NCBI GenBank assembly: GCA_001603685.1
Contig: LUZO01000372.1
Coordinates: 1 to 13,326 of the forward strand
Reading direction: 5' to 3'
Source of the DNA: Bacteroidales bacterium Bact_23
GTDB taxonomy: Bacteria > Bacteroidota > Bacteroidia > Bacteroidales > Lentimicrobiaceae
DNA: 13,326 nucleotides
The notes under the pieces were generated by a model, which ran no database searches, was not told the DNA's origin, and was given only the letters and a program-made list of their open reading frames with translations. The position numbers and the translations under genes are program-made. Positions 1-7,900 of the stretch are shown here, piece by piece (position 1 is the first letter of the stretch; every line of letters begins with the position of its first letter).

Positions 1-27
1 TGCCACAAAGACACGGAAACACAGGCA
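1..27. repeat. Short degenerate CAC-periodic repeat at the window edge
   Basis: Three consecutive 8-base units begin with CAC: CACAAAGA (4-11), CACGGAAA (12-19) and CACAGGCA (20-27). Degenerate CACAAAG-like intergenic strings of this kind are, from general familiarity, common in Bacteroidota. The array may continue to the left of the window, so its length is unknown. It could also be chance in a short stretch. Confidence 0.3.
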
Positions 28-86
28 GACGGCTGAACCATTTTATTTCTTTTCATCTCTAATATGTAATGATAGATGAAAACATC

Positions 87-94
87 TACTTTTG
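87..94 (+). promoter_or_regulatory. Candidate Bacteroidota -7 promoter element for the glycosyltransferase-like gene
   Basis: TACTTTTG matches the Bacteroidota -7 consensus TAnnTTTG exactly, and is followed by CACCGC. Transcription would begin near position 100, giving a leader of about 110 bases before the ATG at 212. No clear TTTG -33 element lies at the expected distance, so the call rests on the -7 match alone. The leader also holds a weak inverted repeat (CCGGTT 143-148 with AACCGG 175-180, loop of 26). Confidence 0.45.
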
Positions 95-211
95 CACCGC
101 TTTAAAAAAACGCACCTGACATTGGCCCGATTATTGATAAATCCGGTTGCCTGTAAAAAAAACAAGACTTTTTAAACCGGTGTGCAATAAGCTGATTTTC
201 AATAATAAGCG

Positions 212-1687
212 ATGAATCCTGTAAAAACAATAAAAATACTGCTCATCCTGATCGGACTATTGTTTGTTTTTAGTTTATGGAACCGGATGCCCGATATTGA
301 CGATGCCTGGATTGGTGAACATGCCTACTGGCTTTCCAGGAATGGATATGTCAAATCGGATCTGATGTACGGAGTTACCCAATAGGAGGATATAAATATT
401 GTACACCATAAACTGTTCAACCTGAATGGGGCGCTGTTTATCCTGCTTGCCGGTTTCTCTCTTTGGACACTGAAATCCGTAAGCCTGTTCTGGGGTATTA
501 TATTTCTGATTGTCTATTACAATTATGTCAGGAAAAAGCTAAGCACTTCCGCTGCCTGGTTTGCCCTGCTTCTGATGGCTGTAAATGCTTTTATTTTCCA
601 GTATTCATTTGTTTACCGGCCCGAAATAATGGTTATGACCATCGGTTTCGTTTCATGGGTTTTTCTTGAAAAATATTTTTCCGATGAAACTGATAAGGTT
701 AACCTCTATCTGAGCGGACTGATTGCCGGCCTTGCCGCCGCAACTCATCTTAACGGGCTGATATTCATTATGTCAGGCGGAATCTTATTGCTGTGGAACA
801 GAAAGCTGGTTCCGGCATTATTATTCGGAATCTCTGCAATACCTTCATTTTCCATCTATTTCTTCGATTTTAGCCGCGACTTTGGAATCAATTTCTGGCT
901 CTATCAGATTACCGAAGCACCCGCCCTGCACAAACCATCGGAATTACCTCTCCTGATATCTGTCCTGATTAAACCTTTCAGGGAGCATCTTAGGTTTTTC
1001 CACAGTCCGGTCGAAATCAGTTTAAGCCTTCTGTTCATCTTTTCCCTGATGGTATGTTACCCTCTGCTGAAGAAAGAGCGGAACATGCTTCGTTATCTGC
1101 TGCTGCTTGTTATCTCGCTGTCGCTCATCACGGTGCATACAACCGCTAAATATATTCTGCTTTATCTGCCATTTTTAATATTCATCATAACTTATTCATC
1201 TGTAATTATTTATAAAGGCCGTAAATTGGCTGATGATAAATGGCTGAATTTGAACAGCAGTAAAGCCCCGGTTTATCTTGGGGTATTGCTGGCGCTGTTT
1301 TTTACTGCCAATATGTATCATAACATTGAAATCAGTGCGAAGAAGTTTGATCGGGAAAGGTATCAGGAGCTTACGGAGAATTATATTGGCAGCCATACCG
1401 ATACAGTCAGCGTTGTGGCTCCCATGGATTTTATCTTTTACGGCCTTGGCGATTTCGAAAGGATTCAGGGCGATCTGCAGTTTGCCGATTTGCAGAAAGC
1501 CGGCTATAATTTGAGCGGCTCTCAGTTTCTCGAATTCGCTGATAGCATGAAGATTGATTATCTGTTGCTTACCTTGCACTACCGGGAAAAATTCGATCTG
1601 GATAAATTTTCCGAATCAGACTATAATGCTGCCGGATTTGAAGTGATTGGCAGAGACCGGGATATTCTGGTGATAAAAAACGATTGA
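212..1687 (+). pseudogene. GT-C/family-39-like membrane glycosyltransferase interrupted by an amber stop at codon 58
   Basis: The frame opens at ATG 212 and ends in TGA at 1685-1687, which would give about 490 residues. It is broken once, by TAG at 383-385 (codon 58); the same frame then stays open to the end, so this is a single nonsense change with no frameshift. The N-terminus has a hydrophobic helix (about residues 7-23) followed by a loop with Asp30-Asp31 and Glu36, as in GT-C enzymes that use acidic residues in the first periplasmic loop. Many hydrophobic segments follow (for example about 73-86, 90-106 and 354-370), then a soluble C-terminal domain (about 371-490). Such enzymes transfer sugars from polyprenyl-phosphate donors outside the inner membrane; the acceptor cannot be inferred. 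The next in-frame ATG is 575 (residue 122), which would lose the acidic loop, so a product from there is unlikely to be catalytic. The gene is convergent with the T9SS protein at 1770-3377. Family assignment is moderate; the interruption is seen directly, barring sequencing error. Confidence 0.65.
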
Positions 1688-1769
1688 TCACTGGGTTGAA
1701 TTTCCTTCCGGAAGAAGAATCGTTAATTATCTGACAATCAGCAGCAAATCCCGATGAATTTCATGGCGG

Positions 1770-3377
1770 CTACCTGAAAATCAGTTTCCCCTTTGCCATA
1801 ATGCCTTCAGCAGAACTGAGCCGGTAGAAATAAATACCGGGAGCAAGCCCCTTCCTTTCTATTAAAACCGATGTTCCGTTTATTGCGGTGATTTCCTGCA
1901 CGGTTTCTCCCAATCCGTTTATGATTTGCAGTTTCGCATTGGTGAGGAGCCGGCTGCTTTCGAGCATGGTGCGTTCTCCGGCCGGATTCGGGAAGGCCGA
2001 TATTATTCTGCTTGCCGGATTAAGGTTTTTAACGGCCGTATAAACCGCCTGAGTTGTTGAGTCGTTTCCGGTAAGGGTCGAATCGTTTGAATACGCCTTT
2101 ACCTTCACCCAAAACGGTGTGCCGGGGTCAAAGGAGCTGTTATCCCAGAAAAATACCGTATCGGATAGGTGTACCGCCACCGGCTCAAAGTTCAGGTCGT
2201 TGCCGGTGCTAACCTCCACATCGTACCAAACCGGCCTTCCGTCGTCGGGGTTCAGCAACTGCCATGCAATCGGATACAGGCCTCCCTCTCCGTATGTTAC
2301 AGCCGGGTTTGTGATTCTGACTGCCGGATGGTCGTATCGGTGCAACAGCTCGGCAAAGCCTTGCCCGGTAACCGTTTCGGTGCCCACCGTGCCACTGACA
2401 TCAACACTGCCTTCGTAGAATTCAAACGGCAGAATCACCTCCTGATCGCTGTACCGGCTGGTAAAGGTCAGGTCGATGGTGTCGTGGGTAAAGCGCCACT
2501 GTTTGGCATAACAATGCTCCGTTTCAGGCGTGAATGCATACTGCAGCCGTTGGAGTGTAAATTCTGAGTCCGATACCGAAACGGAATCATTGATGAAAAC
2601 GCTGAAATGGCGGTAGGTTGCCGTATCGGGGATAACATTGCTGTCGTTGAAAAGCTCCCATACATTCAGGTCCATGCCGTTCGACAACTGGAGTGAGAAC
2701 CATTCGTAATTCTCCACGATGCTTGGGTTGAATGTTCCGTACTGCCTGTCGAGCCAGGCTATGCCGGATACCGGCTCGGTCAGTCCGTTCAGGGTTATGC
2801 TGCCGCTTACCTCAAGCCTGGTCAGCGAATAATAATATGAATAGGCAAATGCGCCCTGATATACGAAACCGGTTTCGCCAATCATAAGGGGGCGTTTCAG
2901 TGCGACAAAATCGAGGTTTATGCTTCCGAACGACGATTGTGCTTCCAGGTGGTATTCAAAAGGTATCAGTTCTCCGCTATCATCGGTTTTAGTGACCCAC
3001 TGCTCCTGTCCGCCGCCCCATGTCGATGCCTGAATGTGCATTTTGTCCTCGCTCATAACCGGATAAACACACGGAAGCGCATCGGTAAAGAACTGCCCAT
3101 CGCTTTCATCGGTCAGGTTGAATATCCGGAATCCGTCGAACCCCAGTGCCGGATAATAAAAGTAGGAAATCATAATGGAGTACTCTTTCCCGGTTTGCTG
3201 TCCGGTAAGGAAACTGTTGGCATACCACCATTCGGTTGGTTCGTCGGGGTGCCGCCCTTCATCCTGCGGGAAATAGAGTACCGTTCCCTCTTCGTGGTAA
3301 GGATATGTTTTCCATGATTGAGCGTAAGCTCCTGCAACTGAGATGATAAATAGCAACAGTGGGATAAATTTTCTCAT
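1770..3377 (-). CDS. Secreted AttH/CrtC-like (lipocalin-type) protein with T9SS sorting domain
   Basis: This 535-residue protein starts with a signal peptide (positive MRK, hydrophobic core, likely cleavage after AYA near residue 19). The N-terminal two thirds resembles the AttH / carotenoid 1,2-hydratase (CrtC) superfamily, a pair of lipocalin-like barrels. Supporting motifs are HPDEPTEWWY (43-52), matching the family's conserved H-P-x-x-x-T-E-W-W-Y; GIAWLDRQYG (205-214), matching the family's G-x-A-W-x-D block; and GFAELLHRY (340-348) at the end of the second barrel. A fibronectin-III-like linker follows (about 350-446), and residues 459-535 form a type A T9SS C-terminal sorting domain with FPNPAGE at 462-468 and LAPGIYFYRL at 511-520. 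The protein should therefore cross the outer membrane by T9SS and be released or anchored at the surface. It is the last gene of a probable operon, 52 bases after the DUF2007 gene. The substrate is unknown; a lipid or isoprenoid role is only suggested by the superfamily. The stop is TAG. Confidence 0.8.
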   Translation of the reverse strand: MRKFIPLLLFIISVAGAYAQSWKTYPYHEEGTVLYFPQDEGRHPDEPTEWWYANSFLTGQQTGKEYSIMISYFYYPALGFDGFRIFNLTDESDGQFFTDALPCVYPVMSEDKMHIQASTWGGGQEQWVTKTDDSGELIPFEYHLEAQSSFGSINLDFVALKRPLMIGETGFVYQGAFAYSYYYSLTRLEVSGSITLNGLTEPVSGIAWLDRQYGTFNPSIVENYEWFSLQLSNGMDLNVWELFNDSNVIPDTATYRHFSVFINDSVSVSDSEFTLQRLQYAFTPETEHCYAKQWRFTHDTIDLTFTSRYSDQEVILPFEFYEGSVDVSGTVGTETVTGQGFAELLHRYDHPAVRITNPAVTYGEGGLYPIAWQLLNPDDGRPVWYDVEVSTGNDLNFEPVAVHLSDTVFFWDNSSFDPGTPFWVKVKAYSNDSTLTGNDSTTQAVYTAVKNLNPASRIISAFPNPAGERTMLESSRLLTNAKLQIINGLGETVQEITAINGTSVLIERKGLAPGIYFYRLSSAEGIMAKGKLIFR

Positions 3378-3429
3378 TTCTGAAACGGTTTCAATATAAA
3401 AGGTACAAATGCCGGAAATTCATTCCGGT

Positions 3430-3699
3430 CTAATCGCCAAAATCTTCGTCGGGTTTGAGCAGATTCTCCTGGAAATCTTCAACAATGGCTTCGGCGGTTT
3501 CCAGATCTTCCTGTGCAACCATTACTACAGTGGTGCCAAATCCTCCGGCGCCGGCAAGCCACGGGGCTATCACAGAGATGTTTTCATCCTTCAGAAAGGA
3601 TTCAATGCCGGCATCTTCAAGCATGCTTTTCAACAATGCTGCATGCCACGGAGTGCCTGCATAGGCAACCACCGGCCCCTGTTCATCATTCTCTTTCAT
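3430..3699 (-). CDS. Small DUF2007-type putative signal-transducing protein
   Basis: This 89-residue soluble protein has no signal peptide or membrane helix. Its order of elements resembles the DUF2007 (PF09413, 'putative signal transducing protein') fold: a strand then helix VAYAGTPWHAALLKSMLEDAG (about 11-31, with the typical A-x-L-L-K-x-x-L-E-x-x-G-I pattern), a variable middle with APWLAGAGGFG (45-55), a strand VVMVAQED (58-65), and a final helix with the A-x-x-I-V-E-D pattern. Family members are about 70-100 residues long, related to the PII-like ferredoxin fold, and have no established biochemical function. It lies 33 bases after the SDR stop and 52 bases before the T9SS gene, so co-transcription is likely. 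The tail (about 79-89) is acidic. The stop is TAG. Confidence 0.75.
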   Translation of the reverse strand: MKENDEQGPVVAYAGTPWHAALLKSMLEDAGIESFLKDENISVIAPWLAGAGGFGTTVVMVAQEDLETAEAIVEDFQENLLKPDEDFGD

Positions 3700-3732
3700 A
3701 TCACTGATTTGCTGGTTGTTTTCTGTTAGATG

Positions 3733-4587
3733 TTACCGGCTGCTTGAGTCCTGTAAAAAGCCGTCTTCGGAAATGATTACGGATTTCTCAACCGGGGTAC
3801 TTGTTTTTCGGTGCAGTTTATTCAACATCGAGACTATCAGCCTTCGTGGTGCCAATCTGACGGTCAGCAGCAGAAAGCGGTTTACAGCTCCGGGAATGGC
3901 CATGGTTTTCCCCTTCATCATTGCCTTGTAGCCAAACCGGGCAATATCTTTTGGATTTGCCGGCTTCAGCAGTTTCATTATAAATGCCTTTTCGTAACTC
4001 GATTTGGTTAAGAAGTCAGTGGAAACCGGCCCCGGACAAAGTGCGGTAACGGTAACGCCGCTTCCGCGGACCTCTTCGGCAACGGCCTGGCTAAACGACT
4101 GCACATAGGCCTTTGATGCATAATAAACCGACATCACCGGCCCCGGCATAAAGCCTGCCATTGAAGCCACATTCATTATTCTGCCATGCCCGCGCCGGAG
4201 CATATCGGGCAGAAACTCACGCGTAAAATGAGTCAGCGCAGTGATGTTAACCTGAATCATTTTCTCGTTCAGGCTGCGTTTGCTGGTGCTGAATACGCCA
4301 TAATCGCCAAAACCGGCATTGTTGATAAGGAATTCAATCTGGAAATTGTTATCGCGAATAAAACTGATTAGCCTGTCCCTCTCCTTTTTGGCGGTCAGGT
4401 CGGCCTGGAAAATGATGGCCGTTATTTTGTAAGTCTCTTCAAGCCTGCAGGCAAAAAGCTTCAGATTTTCTTCCGAACGGGCAGTCAGGATAAGGTCGTG
4501 TTTTTTAGAAGCCATCAGTTCTGCTGTTTCAGCGCCTATTCCGCCGGTGGCTCCGGTAATGAGAGCAAATTGTCTGGTTGATTCCAT
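3733..4587 (-). CDS. Short-chain dehydrogenase/reductase (classical SDR)
   Basis: This 284-residue protein is a NAD(P)-dependent oxidoreductase of the classical SDR family with a Rossmann fold. Visible motifs are the glycine-rich cofactor loop TGATGGIG (11-18), TARSEE (35-40) where an Arg after strand 2 favours NADP(H), the NNAG motif (89-92), catalytic Asn114, Ser142, and Tyr155 with Lys159 (Y-x3-K), plus CPGPVSTDF (184-192). The Ser-Tyr spacing of 13 residues is the usual one. The C-terminal extension (about 200-284) is typical of the 'SDR family oxidoreductase' or DltE/YqjQ-like subgroup, with a hydrophobic, basic stretch near 240-260 that may contact the membrane. The substrate cannot be inferred. 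It is the first gene of the minus-strand cluster, followed by the DUF2007 protein after 33 bases. There is no Shine-Dalgarno before the ATG, as is normal in this phylum. Confidence 0.93.
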   Translation of the reverse strand: MESTRQFALITGATGGIGAETAELMASKKHDLILTARSEENLKLFACRLEETYKITAIIFQADLTAKKERDRLISFIRDNNFQIEFLINNAGFGDYGVFSTSKRSLNEKMIQVNITALTHFTREFLPDMLRRGHGRIMNVASMAGFMPGPVMSVYYASKAYVQSFSQAVAEEVRGSGVTVTALCPGPVSTDFLTKSSYEKAFIMKLLKPANPKDIARFGYKAMMKGKTMAIPGAVNRFLLLTVRLAPRRLIVSMLNKLHRKTSTPVEKSVIISEDGFLQDSSSR

Positions 4588-4661
4588 ATGGTTGTAGTCC
4601 TGTTTCTTAAACTTGTAATTCGCCGAAATGTTTAACCAAATTAATCAATTGGAGATTTGTA

Positions 4662-4680
4662 AAATCAAACTATTTGATTT
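4662..4680. repeat. Perfect AT-rich inverted repeat, candidate operator
   Basis: AAATCAAA, a 3-base spacer CTA, then TTTGATTT form an exact dyad. It lies about 75 bases upstream of the SDR start. The size and symmetry are compatible with binding of a dimeric regulator, but there is no regulator gene nearby and AT-rich dyads arise easily by chance. Confidence 0.3.
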
Positions 4681-4813
4681 GGGTTGGTTTAATTCCGATT
4701 TAGAGTTCGTTCTGATTCGATGAAATGTATTGAAACACAAGCGCTTAAATGGCTCGGATTTTCCAATGCTGAATTTGGATATAACAAAAGGTGCATTGTT
4801 TGTAAACATAAAG

Positions 4814-4821
4814 CAAATTTA
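4814..4821 (-). promoter_or_regulatory. Candidate -7 promoter element for the SDR operon
   Basis: On the minus strand the sequence reads TAAATTTG, an exact match to TAnnTTTG. It lies about 227 bases upstream of the SDR ATG, so the leader would be long and would contain both AT-rich inverted repeats. No good -33 element is seen. It is the only exact match I found in this intergenic region. Confidence 0.3.
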
Positions 4822-4881
4822 TCAGTATCAGATTCGTTCGTGCCGTTATGCGGGTGTGCTGAAATGGTGTGCGGATTACAT

Positions 4882-4910
4882 AAAAAAGCCCGGCAAAACC
4901 GGGCTCTTTT
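4882..4910 (-). terminator. Rho-independent terminator after the TonB-dependent receptor gene
   Basis: A 7-bp GC-rich stem, AGCCCGG (4887-4893) and CCGGGCT (4899-4905), closes a 5-base loop CAAAA. Read on the minus strand it is followed by a T run from 4887 to 4882, and it begins about 20 bases past the receptor stop. The plus-strand side also has CTTTT, so it may act in both directions. Confidence 0.88.
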
Positions 4911-4927
4911 ATGTAAAGCTCTGAATA

Positions 4928-7900
4928 TTAGAAGCTGTACCTTACTCCAAGCTGGAGCTGCCAGGTCTGTCTGATATTAAACAGAGGTGAGTAGGTTTCG
5001 GTGGGATATTCGCCCTTAACCTTAACCATTGAGAAGCTGGGAACATTGTCAGCATCCTTGCCTTCGTATTTCAGGATACGGCCGTTGTTCGAATTGGCGT
5101 TGGTTTTATACACGCCCCAATCGTTGTTCAGCAGATTGCCGATATTCAGGCAGTCGAGGCTGAACTGCAGGGTGTTGGTCCTTCCGGCTACCTTGAAGTA
5201 GTATTCGCGTGCAATGCGCAGGTCGAACCTGTTAACCCAGGGTGCGCGCGCTGAATAAGCTTCGGCATATTCGCCCTTGTGTTTGCTCAGGTATTTATCC
5301 TGCTCAACGAATTTGAAGAAAGCATCCTCATCGGCCTGGCTTACAAATTTGATATCGCCGCGGTCTTTCGGGATGTAGATCAGGTCGGTGAGAATACCGT
5401 CGCCATTCATGTCATTTGAATAGGTGAAGCTGTTGCCGTATGGAGTGAAGCCTTCGTAGAACAGGTTAACCCTTGTGGCTGATTTCAGTGAATTGTTTCC
5501 CCAGGGGATTTTGTAGCCAACCGAAGCAAGCAGCTTGGAAGGCATTACATACTGCGAACGCTGGAGAATCGGGAGGTGCGGTCCGTCGATTTCATAAAGG
5601 CCGGTGTAAGCTGATGCAGCATTGCTGCCCGGCATTCCTGATATCTCTTTCAGTTCGGTTCCGGTGTAGGATACCATCAGGTGCAGATCTTTTACGGGCT
5701 CAGCAAAAACTGAAATGTTGGCAATTAAGCCCCATCCTTCGTTGGTGTTTGAAAGTACATAGGCGTTTCTTGAGTTGTACGACAGGTTGGCTTTTGCGGG
5801 ATAGATATACCTGTCATCCGATCCGCTGAATCTTTCCCATGTATCATCCGGCTCTCTCAGGTCATAGTTCTTCAGCAATACGCCGTTCAGCGTTTTGGTG
5901 TAGATACCTTCAACGGTTACCGACAGCGGGAATGAGGTGGGCATCTGGTAATCGAGTGCGAGTGAAGTTTTCCATACCTGCGGCATTTTAAAGTCTGGAT
6001 CAATTCCGTTGATGTCGCGCGGAAGAGCTCCCTGTTCTGGAGTAATGCTGTTCTGCAGACCGAGTACATTGATCATGTCTTCAATTTTGGTGAGCATGGG
6101 GCCGGCCAGTAACGCAAGTTTGGGGTCGGCTGAAGTAACCATGAAGTTGTTGTCATATTTGGTTACAAAAGCAACGCTTCCCTGTACCATACCGGAGTTG
6201 GTGGGCATATTGGTGAAGAACACCAGCGGCAATCTTCCTGCAAATAAACCCGTACCTCCGCGGAGCTTCAAGGCTTTGTCACCCATTACATCCCAGCTGA
6301 ATCCTAACCTGGGAGAGATCTGGATTTTTGCATCCGGCCATTCACCGGTGTTGATGGTCTTTCCGCCAAAATCAAGCTCACTGATGGCGTTGTTGCCAAT
6401 CAGGTTATCCTCGTAAACCAGATAATCAGCCCTTAAGCCGTAGGTTAATTTGAAATCGGGATTTACGCTCCATTCGTCCTGAGCATACAGGCCAAACTGG
6501 TTGAATGCAACCTCAGCAGCGGGGTTTTTCTCTCCATCATAGCCATAGGTAACTGCAAAGTCTCTGGGAGCAGCCTGATTCAGGAAGTCGTCGAGGCTTG
6601 CATAGCGGTAATAACCGGTTCCGTTACGCATATATGAGTTGTTGGCCATCTGATGCTCGAAACTGGCTCCGATGGTAAATTTATGGGCATTCAGGTAGAG
6701 GCTCACATTATCAACAATGTTGAAAATGTTGTTGTTAACTCCGTTATTCCAGGTAAACAACTCATAGCCGGCAGAGATGTAAGGCTCAACAATCTGGCTG
6801 CCATCCGGATTAACACCGTACATAATGTCGATAAACGGGAAGGGTGATGAGTTTGAACCACGCATATCCTTAATCTTGGTGTAGGTGGTCAGGAACTGGT
6901 TGGAAACCTTGGTTGAAAAACGGCTGTTCAGATCCAAAGCAACTGAATTTACAATGTTATTCATTGAATACAGTGAGTTTGAGAAAGCCATTGAGTACTG
7001 CGAAATACGGTTCATGGCCGAGTTGCGCAGGCCGGCGTCGGTTGAGTTTCCGTTGGTACCAAACCATGTCTGGTTCTTGGTATAATTGTACCTGACACTG
7101 AGTTTGTTGGATTGGTTAATGTTCCAGTCGAGACGGGCCAGGAGTTTCCTGTTGCTCTCGTCGGCGGGGTAGTCGGTGTATGAACCCGGATCGTAACCAT
7201 AGTTGTTGATCAGGTGCTGCTTAACTTTCTCCATGTCGGCAATGCTGGCACGCGACAGTTGCAGGTCGGTGTTTGCAACTCCGTCTTCCGAAGGCCTCCA
7301 GGTAACAACCTGACCGGGTTTCAGCTCATATTCGCCATTGACAAAGAAGAACAGTTTATTTTTGATGATGGGGCCGCCAAAGGTAGCACCATAGGTTTTG
7401 GTCGATTCTTTGGCGCGTTCGCCGAAATCAACATCACCAATCGTGTTTCCGCGCATATCCTGATTGGTGTAATAAGTATATGCCGATCCTTTAAACTGGT
7501 TGGTTCCCGATTTGGTAATGGCATTTACTCCACCGCCGATGAAATTGGTCTGGCGAACATCGAAAGGAGCAACAACTACCTGAACCTCCTCAATGGCATC
7601 CAGCGAAATGGGGTTGCCACCGCCGGGAAGACTTGAACTAAGGCCGAAGTTGTTGTTGAAGTTTGCACCATCCACGGTAAAGTTGGTTGATCTGCCGTCG
7701 CCGCCAGCAAAGCTCATTCCGTTGGCATAAGGCGAAAGACGAACAATATCCTGAACACCCCTGGTAATGGTAGGCATGGTGGTCAGCTGCTGATTGGAGA
7801 TGTTGGTGGAAGCACCGGTCTTCTCTGTCTGGAAGGCTGAAGCTCTCTGTCCAACAACCATAACTTCACCCAATTCGAGAGATCCCTCTTTCAGCACTGC

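Larger units (their letters stand above)
4588..4927. other. 340-base intergenic region upstream of the SDR gene and downstream of the receptor gene
   Basis: No credible gene is present. Short open frames on the plus strand here run through the terminator and have no recognisable composition. The region holds a perfect 8-base inverted repeat AAATCAAA/TTTGATTT (4662-4669 and 4673-4680, spacer CTA), a nearby imperfect repeat CCAAATT/AATTGG (4636-4652), a candidate -7 promoter element on the minus strand, and the receptor gene's terminator. Confidence 0.6.

Noticed and set aside
143..180. Inverted repeat CCGGTT/AACCGG in the first leader, considered as a riboswitch or attenuator
   Set aside because: The stem has only 6 pairs and the loop is 26 bases. 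No known riboswitch core is recognisable and there is no T run directly after it.
212..1687. Reassignment of TAG as a sense codon, which would make the interrupted gene intact
   Set aside because: Three other genes in the window end in TAG (stops at 1770-1772, 3430-3432 and 11466-11468) at natural family C-termini, and reading through them would add unrelated sequence.
1703..1714. CTTCCGGAAG palindrome between the convergent genes, considered as a terminator
   Set aside because: It has no loop and no T run on either side, so it is not a convincing terminator.
4720..4974. Small plus-strand open frame with several Cys residues
   Set aside because: It runs through the receptor's terminator and into the antisense of the receptor gene, and has no recognisable domain. 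The Cys residues look like chance.
7214..7636. 140-residue plus-strand open frame inside the receptor gene
   Set aside because: It is antisense to a well-supported coding region with strong domain motifs and shows no protein family features.
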